Counted from the stretch's first letter, positions 1 to 8,987 are shown. The stretch is 64,000 nt of DNA from Paenibacillus sp. BSR1-1 (GCF_030403775.1 NZ_JAQMWQ010000004.1:124001-188000); one strand, 5' to 3'. The notes: generated by a model not told the origin, from the sequence alone. Translations and numbers: made by a program.

Positions 1-53
1 AAAACGCAGCAACAGTAATGGTAGCCGAATTAATAACTACGGAGGTTCAGTGA

Positions 54-428
54 ATGCAAAATCAACAAATGCCAAATCAGCAAATGCAAAGTCAGCAGTC
101 GCAAAACCCAAATCAAATTGCGAACCCGCAAACCGGACAATTACCGACAGTAAAAAGCCCTGAGATGAACGACCGTGACTTCTTAAATGATGGACTCAGC
201 ACTTGCAAGTATTTAACGGACAGCTTAAACACTGCTGTACGTGAAGCTAGCCATGATAAGCTGCATGCTGATTTACTTCAAATTCTGAACGAAACGCACC
301 AAAGCTGTCGGGAGCTGTATTTATTAATGTTTCAAAATGGCTGGTATAAGCTTGAAGCAGAGGAGCAGCAAAAAATTGATCAAGCTTATCAGCAATTCAG
401 CAATTACTCTTCACAATTTCCATATTAA
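54..428 (+). CDS. CotF-family spore coat protein
   Basis: This 124-residue protein has a Gln/Asn/Met-rich low-complexity head (about residues 1-30) and then the helical CotF-type domain (about 36-115). The domain shows the family pattern NDRDFLNDGLSTCKY, a helix with EASHDKL, and the closing FQNGWYKLE. CotF-like proteins are structural components of the Bacillus spore coat, made in the mother cell. GGAGG at 41-45 lies 8 nt before the ATG, so the start is well supported. A strong terminator follows the stop at once. Family assignment is from recognised motifs; the exact coat layer cannot be told. Confidence 0.85.
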   Translation: MQNQQMPNQQMQSQQSQNPNQIANPQTGQLPTVKSPEMNDRDFLNDGLSTCKYLTDSLNTAVREASHDKLHADLLQILNETHQSCRELYLLMFQNGWYKLEAEEQQKIDQAYQQFSNYSSQFPY

Positions 429-431
429 GTT

Positions 432-474
432 GCAAAAGCCTGGTCAGGTTAAACCAGGCTTTTGCGGTTCTTTT
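432..474 (+). terminator. Intrinsic terminator of the coat protein gene
   Basis: A perfect 12-bp stem (432-443 with 454-465) and a 10-nt loop are followed by GGTTCTTTT. It lies 3 nt after the coat protein stop codon. Confidence 0.85.
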
Positions 475-1320
475 AAGTTGTTATTCGGGGTAACTTATTC
501 AAAGGCAGCAAGAGCGCCAAAAAATGTTCAAATGGCATTTCGCAAGCCTCATACTTTTCAAATAGGTCAAGCATCGTAACTTGATTCTCGACAATATGTT
601 TTTCGTAAACCCCTTCGTGTACCAAAGCTTCCAATTCATATTTATGAGGAGGACAAACCGTATACGCAGCTAGTTCCAGGATTTGTTTGCGGCTCGCAGG
701 TGCCTCTAAATTTACATATTGGCTCAGAAGCTCATGTAAACTTACAGGATAATTGAACGGCAAATGAGAAACTCCTTTTCTACTGGTTGAGATAACCACT
801 TGTTCATCCCCATTGAATTGAAAACGTCGGAGAATGCGATTGATATTACTTTGTACGACATCGTACTTCATAGAAAAAGAAGAATCCTTTGAATTATGAA
901 TAAATTGAACCCTCAATTCCTTTCCCTCTGCTTCTCTATGTTTATTGAGAGTTAGCCCAAAAACCTTGCATGCATCCATCAATAATTGCGTTTTCCAGAC
1001 TTCCACTTGTTTTTCAAATTCACCGCTTGCATCCGCTTCCTCGAATTGAAAATCTTTCAGCCCCTTTACTCGCAAGCTTTTCATCTATTAATCTTGGTAT
1101 ATCCTGATAGGTACTAGCCCAGTTACGGTCTCCGCATCCAAGCACTGCAAAACGAACTCCAGTTAATTCCCTTTCATCTATCTGATCCAGCCAATGAACA
1201 AATTTCCGTGCATTCCTAGGCGGTTTACCGTTATATGAGGAAGTGATGATAATAACGGCCCCATCTTTTGGCAAACTTCCTATGTGCTCGTCAGGAGGAG
1301 CTGCCTTGCTATTCCGGCAG
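473..1320 (-). pseudogene. Decayed CYP102 (P450 BM3-type) reductase fragment
   Basis: Two overlapping frames, 1020-1320 and 473-1084, together spell part of the reductase half of a CYP102 self-sufficient fatty-acid hydroxylase. The first holds the end of the FMN (flavodoxin) domain with LPKDGAVIIITSSYNGKPP and LGCGDRNWASTYQ. The second resumes with EADASGEFE and carries part of the FAD-domain connecting region, including TVCPPHKYELEAL and KYEACEMPFEHFL. A frameshift separates the halves near 1020-1050. Inside the second frame about 50 family residues are missing: the text jumps from MKYDVVQS to NINRILRRF. The heme domain, the start, and everything beyond the PRYYS region (most of the FAD/NADPH domain) are absent. 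I am confident of the homology and of the gene being dead; a small leftover function is unlikely. Confidence 0.88.
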
Positions 1321-1899
1321 CTATTCCAAATTATCTAATATATTTTCATTCTGAGAATCTTCTTTAAAGGTCAGAACCTCTTCAACAGGCTGATAGGACT
1401 CACCATAAAAGTATTGATCCTTATAAGTGTGAATCAAGTCATATGTTTTTTTCATCGCTTCAAAAATCATCTCTTCAGATTCATTGTTCGGCGCCCAATA
1501 GAGGATTTCCATTGCATTGATTTCATTGGTCGCCAGCGACCGCCTTCTATACCCGATAGAATGGGCATGCTCGAAGCCTTCCCGTTTATAATAACGCAGC
1601 CGCTTTTCTGTATCACTGTCTTCGTAGTTAACTGGCTCCACTTCAAGAATAATCGGTTTACCCTTTTGCTTCATTTTTTCCATCAGTTTATGACCAAGTC
1701 CCTGGCCGCGGGCATTTTTTGATACAAAAAGGTAATCGATAAAAACAAAATTGTCGAGTTCAACGTACATTAAAACATGATTGGGTCCCTCATCCTTATG
1801 ATAAATATCGGAACGTTCTTTTAGCAGGGTTTCCATATGTTCTTTTGATTTCATTTCCTCAACTGGAAAGTATTGATTCAATTTTTCATACCAATGCAT
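1321..1899 (-). CDS. GNAT family N-acetyltransferase
   Basis: A 192-residue protein with a GNAT acetyl-CoA binding site: strand FIDYLFVSKNARGQGLGHKL, with the R/Q-x-x-G-x-G loop at about residues 64-69, then an ILEVEP strand and a YYKREGF turn, the usual motif B end of the fold. The roughly 70-residue C-terminal tail is rich in acidic residues and is not part of the core fold. The substrate cannot be told. The ribosome binding site is weak (AAAGAAG) and lies in one arm of a hairpin (1904-1939). The gene follows the RDD protein on the same strand with a 43-nt gap. Confidence 0.8.
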   Translation of the reverse strand: MHWYEKLNQYFPVEEMKSKEHMETLLKERSDIYHKDEGPNHVLMYVELDNFVFIDYLFVSKNARGQGLGHKLMEKMKQKGKPIILEVEPVNYEDSDTEKRLRYYKREGFEHAHSIGYRRRSLATNEINAMEILYWAPNNESEEMIFEAMKKTYDLIHTYKDQYFYGESYQPVEEVLTFKEDSQNENILDNLE

Positions 1900-1903
1900 A
1901 GGT

Positions 1904-1939
1904 ATACTTCTTTATGGAAAAATTTCATAAAAGAAGTAT
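1904..1939 (-). promoter_or_regulatory. Hairpin in the leader of the GNAT gene
   Basis: Arms 1904-1920 and 1923-1939 are near-perfect inverted repeats (ATACTTCTTT / AAAGAAGTAT core) with a very short loop. The gap ends 5 nt before the GNAT start, and the stem contains its only AG-rich stretch. No U-run follows on either strand, so it is not a typical terminator. It could be a weak terminator, an mRNA processing site or a translation-inhibiting hairpin. Confidence 0.5.
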
Positions 1940-1942
1940 GTG

Positions 1943-2746
1943 TTAAATTTCAAACTCCCATTCGTCTCTTAAGATTAAATAGAGCACCAATAGAATGTTT
2001 TCTAATTCCCCTTCATCCTTCTCTTCCACACCTAAACCTATTTTCGGCAGCAAAATATCGGAAATCTGCTTTGTTAAAGCATTCCTTTCTGATACAGGTA
2101 ATTGCTGAAAACGGCTGACGTATGTACTCAGTAGCTTCCAATCCTTCATACCGAATGATTTTAACGCCCATTCGTCAATCGATAGCTCATTTTTGGATAA
2201 GCCTCTGTTTTCTATTTCTTTTTCTATTGGTGAAAGCTTCTTTTTCCGTTTCGCCTTGCGCTCGTGAACGACAATTGTGCCCGCAACGAGATCGCCAAGT
2301 CTTTTATGCTTTGAATGGAAAAATACCATGATCATGCCAAGTAAATAAGCTGTTGGCAAGGAATCAATGATCCGCATCAAATTACGGATAAAGCTTGAGA
2401 GCAAGGTGATGCTATGGCCATTTTCCTGAATGACTCTAATTCCCAATATCTTTTTCCCTATCGTCCTTCCACCTAAAAAAAACTCAAAGGCAAAGAAATA
2501 GCCCCAATTAATAATAAACAAAGCAATGATCACAATGGCAATAGGGATTGTATTCTCGGCAAAAAATATCGGAAGAAAAGTTTCATTTTTCATGATAATT
2601 ACTAAGATAATAATAATTACGGCGTTAACTGCCCATAAAATTAATTGATCAATTAAAAAAGCGGCTGCCCGGCTCCCTAAACCGGAAAGCTGAAACTGTA
2701 GTGATACATATTCTGGTGTTTTGATATCCATTTTGTCCTGATACAA
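1943..2746 (-). CDS. RDD family membrane protein
   Basis: A 267-residue protein with the RDD domain in the first 160 residues. GLGSRAAAFLIDQLI gives the conserved R and D of the first helix, followed by a second membrane segment, a third at about 70-90, then the GGRTIGKKILGIRV loop and HKRLGDLVAGTIVV. The last 100 residues are soluble, basic then acidic. I chose the TTG start because AGGGGG lies 7 nt upstream; the first internal ATG (2731) has no such site. RDD proteins sit with MoxR/DUF58/SpoIIM genes in many Bacteria; the partner genes follow here. Function unknown; suggested roles for RDD proteins include transport. Confidence 0.85.
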   Translation of the reverse strand: MYQDKMDIKTPEYVSLQFQLSGLGSRAAAFLIDQLILWAVNAVIIIILVIIMKNETFLPIFFAENTIPIAIVIIALFIINWGYFFAFEFFLGGRTIGKKILGIRVIQENGHSITLLSSFIRNLMRIIDSLPTAYLLGMIMVFFHSKHKRLGDLVAGTIVVHERKAKRKKKLSPIEKEIENRGLSKNELSIDEWALKSFGMKDWKLLSTYVSRFQQLPVSERNALTKQISDILLPKIGLGVEEKDEGELENILLVLYLILRDEWEFEI

Positions 2747-2859
2747 AAGAAGTCCCCCTAAAACAAGGATGTTTTTTTCTATTTCTGTTCCTATTTTTCT
2801 ACAAAATTACTATAATTAGGAATAGTAATCCAAGCCTGACTAAACGAGAAGGTGTCGAA

Positions 2860-3840
2860 ATGAATCTAAAGCAATTTGTTAAAATGCATCGAGAAGATTG
2901 GAAACAGCTCGAACAGCTGATTTCAGCTTTAAGTAAAAGCAGAAAGTCCATTACAGGTGATAATATTACGCAATTTAATCGGCTTTACCAAAAAGCTGCA
3001 CAGAATTTATCGTACAGCCAGACCTACTTCCAAAATGATGAAGTAACGCAGTATTTAAACGGACTTGTAGCTAAATCCCATAACCTTTTATACAAGGACC
3101 AAGTTTCAAGCTTTAAACAAATTCGTTATTTTTTCGGAACCAAATTTGTCGGCCTATTTTTAGAACAATGGAAATTCGTTGTTGTTGCGATGTTTCTATT
3201 TACCATTGGTGCTTTGGGGAGCTTTATTTCGGTCTATAATGATCCCCTCCACATTTATTCTCTAATTCCTGCCAATATCGCTCAAGGAGTTGACCCTGAA
3301 CAAGTTGGCAGTGATCGGGGTGCAGTCGATTCCTCCCTGATGTCAGCAAGTATCATGACAAATAACATCAAAGTCGCGATCTTAGCTTTTGCCGGAGGGA
3401 TAACCTTTGGACTCCTAACCATTTACTTGCTTGTCTACAATGGCATCCTTATTGGAGCGCTTGCTGCCCTATTCTGGCACCATGACAAATCCTATGATTT
3501 TTGGGCCTTTATTGTACCCCATGGCATGATTGAGCTTACAGCCATTTTTATTGCCGGTGGCGCAGGTTTATTAATGGGCTACAAGCTCTTTGTCCCGGGG
3601 CAGCTTTCAAGGGGTTACCAATTAAAAAATCAAGCCAAGCGTTCCGTTCAGCTTCTATTAGGGACAATTCCGCTTTTTGTTATTGCAGGTGTGATTGAAG
3701 GTTTTATCACACCCGCCGCAATTTCTTTAGAATCAAAATACCTGGTCGCTATCTTAACTGTTGTTGGCTTAATCCTTTATGTCGTCATTGGCAAGCTAAG
3801 AATTACGAAAACTAAAACTATAAAAGGTTTTGATTCATAA
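2860..3840 (+). CDS. Stage II sporulation protein M family (SpoIIM-like)
   Basis: A 326-residue integral membrane protein. It has a soluble helical head (residues 1-100) and then about six hydrophobic segments, with the family signature around VPHGMIELTAIFIAGGAGLLMGY. This is the stand-alone SpoIIM/DUF95 type found in MoxR clusters. Sporulation SpoIIM itself acts with SpoIID/SpoIIP in peptidoglycan remodelling during engulfment, but paralogs in this cluster need not be sporulation genes. It is transcribed divergently from the RDD gene, and its 3' end overlaps the DUF58 gene tail to tail by 23 bp. GAAGGTG precedes the ATG. Confidence 0.85.
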   Translation: MNLKQFVKMHREDWKQLEQLISALSKSRKSITGDNITQFNRLYQKAAQNLSYSQTYFQNDEVTQYLNGLVAKSHNLLYKDQVSSFKQIRYFFGTKFVGLFLEQWKFVVVAMFLFTIGALGSFISVYNDPLHIYSLIPANIAQGVDPEQVGSDRGAVDSSLMSASIMTNNIKVAILAFAGGITFGLLTIYLLVYNGILIGALAALFWHHDKSYDFWAFIVPHGMIELTAIFIAGGAGLLMGYKLFVPGQLSRGYQLKNQAKRSVQLLLGTIPLFVIAGVIEGFITPAAISLESKYLVAILTVVGLILYVVIGKLRITKTKTIKGFDS

Positions 3841-5176
3841 TGTCAATATAATGGGAAACGGCCGTAATTGCTAATTTTTCTTCTTTGGCCTCAATCATTT
3901 GGAGGCCTTGTTTTTCCCACTTATTTTTCTCTCTTTTCTTTATTAGATTTTGCTGCTCAGCAATACTTTTTAGCATCGCTGTCTGAACATCAACTGGCTC
4001 CTGATTTATTCTTCGTTGTAATGACAGATCTTCAATTCCGATCATTAAAAACAGATGTCGTTGCCTCAGCTTTTTTAAATAGATAAGGGCACTTTCTTCA
4101 TGGAGAAAAGTGCGAACATCACTAAATAACAGGAGCAGACTTCGTTTCTTTTGCACCATTTCTAAATATTGAAGGACAGCAGCATAATTGGATTCTGCAG
4201 CATCTACTTTCAAGTTGTAAATGGCTTGCAGGATTGTCTGAAGGTGAGCCATCCCCTTTGCTGGCGGGACATAAACTTTTATTTCTTTTGAAAAGGCCAG
4301 CACAGACACATAATCACCCTTTTGGAGAGCGGCCGCCGTGCAGGTAATTGCCGCCTCAAGAGTTCTTTCTAAGCGGTTTCCCTTCTTCAATTCAGCCCCC
4401 ATCATTCTTCCGCAATCAATTAAGATGGTGATGTACTTGCCATGCTCCGGTTCATACTCATTTGTCATGACTTCATGCAGTTTGGCCGTTTGACGCCAAT
4501 TAATTTTTCGCGGATCATCCCCGACCACATAGCTTCTTATTTTTGAAAAATCTCCCGCACCGCTTCTCTGTCTACGAATTTTCAATCCTTCATGCAGCAA
4601 AAATTGCTGGGCATTTTCTAAATATTGCTTTGTCTCAGTTAAATCAGGAATAACCTTTATTGTATCTGCTAAATCCACTGTTACTTGCTTTTCCCACAAT
4701 CCCAAAAGACTGCGATAACGAAAATAAAGCTTTTGAATCTCATATTTACCTCTTTCCTTTGCAGTCGTTTCATAAGAAATCGTTGAGGCAGATTCCTTAG
4801 GGATTGATCCTGCAAGAGGAACTCCCTGATCAAAGGACTGTGGGAGTCCATCTATCAAGCGATAGGAAAAAGGATACACTGATTCATTCCTTACATTAAT
4901 TTTGAAAGAATAGTTAATCCCTCTTTCCATTTCCTCTGAAAGGAAACGACTAAAGAAAAGCTGATTTTTTCTAGGTGAAAATAAAAGATCGGCTAGACTT
5001 GCCAAAAAAATAAATCCATTTACGAAAAAGACATATCCCCATGAAACACCCCATACAGAGCCAAGCATTAAAAAAAGGGAAAGTATCAAAAATAGGAGCA
5101 ATAATCGTTGAGTCGGCAATATCCCTCTATCTTGGAACAGGAACCGAGCCCACAAGCTCTTCAATGATTTGGTCAA
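3818..5176 (-). CDS. DUF58 domain protein
   Basis: Two membrane helices near the N-terminus (roughly residues 25-60) precede a large soluble part with the DUF58 signature SGAGDFSKIRSYVVGDDPRK followed by INWRQTAK. A von Willebrand A-like fold follows (ITILIDCGRMMG, VSVLAFSKEI, LLLFSD). These proteins are thought to work with MoxR ATPases as chaperone pairs. The start is ambiguous. A TTG at 5176 has GGAGGG 8 nt upstream and is preferred; an ATG at 5200 lacks a site, and a TTG at 5119 has GAGGG only 3 nt away. The gene overlaps moxR by about 50 bp, suggesting coupled translation. Confidence 0.85.
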   Translation of the reverse strand: MTKSLKSLWARFLFQDRGILPTQRLLLLFLILSLFLMLGSVWGVSWGYVFFVNGFIFLASLADLLFSPRKNQLFFSRFLSEEMERGINYSFKINVRNESVYPFSYRLIDGLPQSFDQGVPLAGSIPKESASTISYETTAKERGKYEIQKLYFRYRSLLGLWEKQVTVDLADTIKVIPDLTETKQYLENAQQFLLHEGLKIRRQRSGAGDFSKIRSYVVGDDPRKINWRQTAKLHEVMTNEYEPEHGKYITILIDCGRMMGAELKKGNRLERTLEAAITCTAAALQKGDYVSVLAFSKEIKVYVPPAKGMAHLQTILQAIYNLKVDAAESNYAAVLQYLEMVQKKRSLLLLFSDVRTFLHEESALIYLKKLRQRHLFLMIGIEDLSLQRRINQEPVDVQTAMLKSIAEQQNLIKKREKNKWEKQGLQMIEAKEEKLAITAVSHYIDIMNQNLL

Positions 5177-6056
5177 CGGTTGCTCCCTCCAATTCCACAT
5201 GCGGGGATAATTGAATACGGTGTCTTAGGGCCGGTTTGGCCGTGATTTTCACATCATCTGGGGTTACATAATTTCTCCCATTAAGGTAGGCCCAGGCTTG
5301 AGCCGCTTTTCCAATCGATATTCCTGCTCTTGTACTTGCCCCAAAACGAATTGATTCTGATTCTCTAGTTCTTCGGACAATTTGCATGATGTAATCGATC
5401 ACACTTTCACTAAGCGTTACTTTCTCAATCTCTCTTCTAATCGAAACAAATGTATCCATATCCAGAACGTTAGTGATTAAAGTTTCATCAAAGCTTTTTT
5501 CAATGACTTTTTTTAGTACATCCTTCTCTTCTTCAAACGTAGGGAAGTCGATATGTAGTTTAAACAGAAAGCGATCCTGCTGTGCTTCTGGGAGCGGGTA
5601 TGTTCCTTCAAATTCAATTGGATTTTGTGTGGCTACGACAAAAAATACTTCCGGCAGTTGATAGGTTTCACCTTGGATTGTTACTTGCTTTTCCTCCATC
5701 GCCTCCAAAAGAGCTGCCTGGGTTTTTGCAGGAGTCCGGTTAATTTCATCCGCCAATAGAATATTTGTAAAAATAGGGCCCTTTATAGTTTGAAACGTAC
5801 TATCCTTCATATTGTATATCGTGCTTCCAGTGATATCACTAGGAAGTAAATCAGGGGTAAATTGAATACGGGTAAAACCGCCTCCAAGCAAACCTGCCAA
5901 AGTTCGAACCATTTGTGTTTTTCCTGTTCCTGGGACCCCCTCAAGCAAGACATGTCCTCCTGCTAGTATCGAAGATAAAAGGAGCTTTAGATTTAAACTT
6001 TGTCCTAATATCCTCTCTTCGTATTTTTCTAAAAAGGATGTTAACTCCGTTTTCAT
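5127..6056 (-). CDS. MoxR family AAA+ ATPase
   Basis: A 309-residue AAA+ ATPase with Walker A GVPGTGKT (residues 40-47), Walker B ILLADEIN (99-106), sensor 1 ATQNP, and the MoxR-typical EGTYPLPEAQQDRF and GASTRAGI motifs. MoxR proteins act as metal-insertion or maturation chaperones together with VWA/DUF58 partners, which here is the next gene downstream. The start ATG overlaps the stop of the DUF4350 gene by 4 bp (ATGA), so it is part of one operon. The actual client is not known. Confidence 0.93.
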   Translation of the reverse strand: MKTELTSFLEKYEERILGQSLNLKLLLSSILAGGHVLLEGVPGTGKTQMVRTLAGLLGGGFTRIQFTPDLLPSDITGSTIYNMKDSTFQTIKGPIFTNILLADEINRTPAKTQAALLEAMEEKQVTIQGETYQLPEVFFVVATQNPIEFEGTYPLPEAQQDRFLFKLHIDFPTFEEEKDVLKKVIEKSFDETLITNVLDMDTFVSIRREIEKVTLSESVIDYIMQIVRRTRESESIRFGASTRAGISIGKAAQAWAYLNGRNYVTPDDVKITAKPALRHRIQLSPHVELEGATVDQIIEELVGSVPVPR

Positions 6057-7180
6057 CCTGCCTCAACCTCTTTCCTCAATTGATCTAGCTTTTTTGACCA
6101 AAGCAAGTATTCCTGCTTGCTGATTCTTTCTTTTTCTAAAACGTGGGCCAATCCATTGATAAATGGCAGAATTTCACTAGTCGGTATTTGCTGCCACTTT
6201 CGCTCTAAATAATTAGGCAGATCCTGCCATTGCCGGCTGTAGGGAATCCCCCATCGTTCTTGGAGAAGGAGTTTTACATAGTCTGCTTGAATGATTATGG
6301 AATCATGATAGCGCCTGCCCTTAAGATACCAGGCTGTTAAGGCACGAATTCCTTCATCACTAAAGCGGACAGTTTCCTCCCTTGTCATGAAAATCGGGCC
6401 AAACCGCTTTCCCTTCAACCATAGCCAAAGAATGATTACTAATGCTCCTTGAAGGAAAATAAGCAACAACCATTTAGGAAAGGCTGACAAAAACCCTGTG
6501 TCATTCCATTGGCCATGAATGTACTCATCTAACAAAATCGCGTTTGAATTTCCTTCGTTTATTAATAGAAGGATTTGAGACAAATTATCTAACTTTAAGA
6601 TATTTTGATTTGTCATCCATTCAGGTGTTACTCCAACAATTAATTGTCCCTTGCCAAGGGTCCGTTTTAACGCAATAGGACCTAAATGATCATAAAGAAG
6701 AATTTTGTCTTGGTCACTGGTTCTTAGGCGATGACTACTTTTCACTAATGATTTGACAACTCTATTTTCACTATCAAATATAGTGTTAGAAGCAGTATCC
6801 TTAGTGGATACGGTTTTAACGTCAAACATCCCTTTAGGATCGTCTTTTAATAACAAAATCGTGTTACCGTTCTCTATAAAAGAGACGTATTTTTGCATAT
6901 CCTCTTTCGTAAGCTGAATAGATGGCTCGATCATAATAAGAAGTTTATTCTTTGTTGTATGGGGCAGCATTTCTGGCGGCTTCCCCCAAATGGCAACATC
7001 CGTTTCTTTATTTAAGTATGTATAAATAGCCTTTACACCGGTGGGAGAGGGAGAATCGGTCACATATCTTGGAAAGGACTGTGGCTTAGGTGAAAAGGTG
7101 AAGTAACTAATAAGGATAAAAAGGGTTAAAACCGAAATAAGCAAAAGCCAAGTTTTCCTGCTGGAATATTTATTTTTCAA
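6053..7180 (-). CDS. DUF4350 domain protein
   Basis: A 375-residue protein with one helix at the N-terminus (about 11-28) and another at about 240-257, bracketing an extracytoplasmic domain of DUF4350 type. This domain has a Rossmann-like ILLLKDD and a GKGQLIVG turn. A cytoplasmic helical tail with RFGPIF and WYLKGRRYHDS follows. It is overlapped by 4 bp on both sides by neighbours of the MoxR cluster and is therefore translationally coupled. Function unknown. Confidence 0.82.
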   Translation of the reverse strand: MKNKYSSRKTWLLLISVLTLFILISYFTFSPKPQSFPRYVTDSPSPTGVKAIYTYLNKETDVAIWGKPPEMLPHTTKNKLLIMIEPSIQLTKEDMQKYVSFIENGNTILLLKDDPKGMFDVKTVSTKDTASNTIFDSENRVVKSLVKSSHRLRTSDQDKILLYDHLGPIALKRTLGKGQLIVGVTPEWMTNQNILKLDNLSQILLLINEGNSNAILLDEYIHGQWNDTGFLSAFPKWLLLIFLQGALVIILWLWLKGKRFGPIFMTREETVRFSDEGIRALTAWYLKGRRYHDSIIIQADYVKLLLQERWGIPYSRQWQDLPNYLERKWQQIPTSEILPFINGLAHVLEKERISKQEYLLWSKKLDQLRKEVEAG

Positions 7181-7839
7181 AGGGTCTCCTCCCTCCCTGC
7201 TTCTTGACGCTCTTCAAGCAGCCAATTTCTAACGCCATTTTTAAATGGAAGGAACGCCTCTTTTTCAATTTTTTGTTCCCCATAAGTTACCTCATCGAAA
7301 AAAGATGCAAGGTTATAAAATTGATCCGCGATTTCCCTATTGACTTTTCGTAGTTCATCATAATAATCCCAATTCGTTTTCCACACTCTTGCTTCAAGCC
7401 AGCCCTTTTCATGGAAGTAAAGCAGTAAAGCTAAGAATAAATGGCGGGTTGCTAGTGTGTAATCTGCTATTGATTCTTGCCGCTTTGCTTCTTGTAAGTG
7501 CTGCTGAAACGACCAATTTATTTCCTGTATTGAATTGAGCGGTTTTTGCTCCCGATGCAGTCGGTTTCTCCTGCTATTACGGATAAGGAAAAAAGCAACA
7601 ACCGCTAAACCTATTATAACGATAACAATGATGGCAATTAGGATTGGGCCAGATAATCGACTGGCAGATTCGATAGAAGGAAACAAGTTTTCAAGCTTGT
7701 TGCTTATCCATTCTTTCGCCCTTTCCCATAACGTTTCCAGAAAGCCCTTTGTATGATTGTTGTAAACATGGTATTCCTTCTTATTTAAAATATCTTTTAA
7801 TGCATCTCGTGCCTTGTTAGCATCCAGCAAAACCATCAC
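7177..7839 (-). CDS. DUF4129 domain protein
   Basis: A 220-residue protein: short outside segment, one membrane helix at about 65-88, then a cytoplasmic DUF4129 domain with ADYTLATRHLFLALLLYFHE and the closing EVTYGEQ motif. DUF4129 usually ends transglutaminase-like proteins of MoxR clusters; here it stands alone with no transglutaminase fold. The start is uncertain: GTG 7839, ATG 7836 and TTG 7830 are in frame, and AGGTG fits best with the TTG. It is coupled to DUF4350 by a 4-bp overlap. Confidence 0.8.
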   Translation of the reverse strand: MMVLLDANKARDALKDILNKKEYHVYNNHTKGFLETLWERAKEWISNKLENLFPSIESASRLSGPILIAIIVIVIIGLAVVAFFLIRNSRRNRLHREQKPLNSIQEINWSFQQHLQEAKRQESIADYTLATRHLFLALLLYFHEKGWLEARVWKTNWDYYDELRKVNREIADQFYNLASFFDEVTYGEQKIEKEAFLPFKNGVRNWLLEERQEAGREETL

Positions 7840-7858
7840 CTAACTTTAAATCGGTTAT

Positions 7859-8773
7859 TTATTTCGTATAATAGTCTTCAATCATTTCTTTAAGATCATC
7901 AGCATCATGTCGAGTTTTCAAATCCAGATACATAACCGCATATCCGACGGTGAAAAACATAGTCGTAATGATGGTAATAAGGTTACTAATAATCGATAAC
8001 AACACACTATTTCCTAATGAGAGTCCTAAACTCGCTTGTACTGCAAAACTTATACTAGAGATGATCAAGTAAAATACAATGTAGAGCCCCAGTAATGGCC
8101 AAGTCCGTTTCTTGGTTAGCCTCCAGCTTCTGGAAAGGCCTGGTGATTGGCGATCAAGTATGACAGAAGCAAAATAAAAGCTCCAGCGGGTTATAAGTAA
8201 TCCCATTACCAATGCAAAAGCAAAAAATAGCAATACCCCTGTAAGAATTCCAACTATCGGATGCCCTATCGCCGAAACGCCGAAACCAGCCCCTGCAATG
8301 ATAGCCACAGGGATTAGGATAATTCCAAATATGATTAGGCCAAATAACAGCGAGCTGCCTAGCATCGGCCAAAATCTTGAAAAAGCTTCTTTTATCACTA
8401 ACCCAGATGAAAATTCTTCATTGTTTCTAATGTGATTTACCGCAAAAAGAACTGCAGCTTCCGCCACGGGAAACAGAAGGAAACTTACAATTGCTATCAC
8501 AATTACTCCTATATCTGCACTTATACTGCTGCTATCAAATGTTCCTGACTCTTCAAAGCTTGAAAGCATTTGTTCAAACCAATCACTTCCCGTCCCAACC
8601 TGCCTAAAAAAGCTAGTCCCCGACATAAGCTGAAGGATGGCTTGAATTAAATAAACGGGTCCCATTAATATAATCAAAATCAGGAAAAACTCCTTAAAAT
8701 GTTTTTTACATAAATTAAACGTGTGATCCAGAATTTCACCAAATCCTTTTGGTCTCGTAAATTTCGAATCCAA
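7859..8773 (-). CDS. Polytopic membrane protein at the head of the MoxR operon
   Basis: A 304-residue protein with about six membrane helices and a short cytoplasmic head (RPKGFGEILDHTFNLCKKHF) of the kind seen in glycerophosphodiesterase membrane-domain or DUF975-like proteins. The signature RSWRLTKKRTWPLLGLY before the last helices is also typical. It ends 20 nt before the DUF4129 gene and is probably the first gene of a five-gene operon (8773 to 3818). I do not recognise a specific function; the position suggests a membrane partner of the MoxR complex. Confidence 0.75.
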   Translation of the reverse strand: MDSKFTRPKGFGEILDHTFNLCKKHFKEFFLILIILMGPVYLIQAILQLMSGTSFFRQVGTGSDWFEQMLSSFEESGTFDSSSISADIGVIVIAIVSFLLFPVAEAAVLFAVNHIRNNEEFSSGLVIKEAFSRFWPMLGSSLLFGLIIFGIILIPVAIIAGAGFGVSAIGHPIVGILTGVLLFFAFALVMGLLITRWSFYFASVILDRQSPGLSRSWRLTKKRTWPLLGLYIVFYLIISSISFAVQASLGLSLGNSVLLSIISNLITIITTMFFTVGYAVMYLDLKTRHDADDLKEMIEDYYTK

Positions 8774-8902
8774 ATCAATTCCCCCTATCTAATAGAAATA
8801 TATAAGGTTTATTTTATCAGTATTCTGCCAGAATAAGTGTAAAAAGTTATTAAAAAATGGAAAATTTGGGTGTTTTGAGCAGATGCACTTTCTTTATGTT
8901 TA

Positions 8903-8968
8903 TTGACAAATGAAATCAATTCGAATAGCATTTTGACTATACTATAAGAAATTCTGACCGGACAGTCA
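8903..8968 (+). promoter_or_regulatory. Promoter region and operator of the TetR gene
   Basis: A TTGACA hexamer (8903-8908) and a TATACT hexamer (8938-8943) are present but not ideally spaced with each other; TTGACA with TAGCAT (8926-8931) gives 17 nt. Immediately downstream is TGACCGGACAGTCA (8955-8968), an inverted repeat TGAC-N6-GTCA. The same pattern recurs in front of the efflux gene, so it is a candidate autoregulatory operator. Confidence 0.6.
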
Positions 8969-8987
8969 TTTTTTTGGAGGGTTTATT

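Noticed and set aside
1..53. Possible end of an upstream coding sequence
   Set aside because: Two frames give short open ends (stops at 18 and 53) and both are plausible in composition. With so few bases I cannot choose, so no partial CDS was called.
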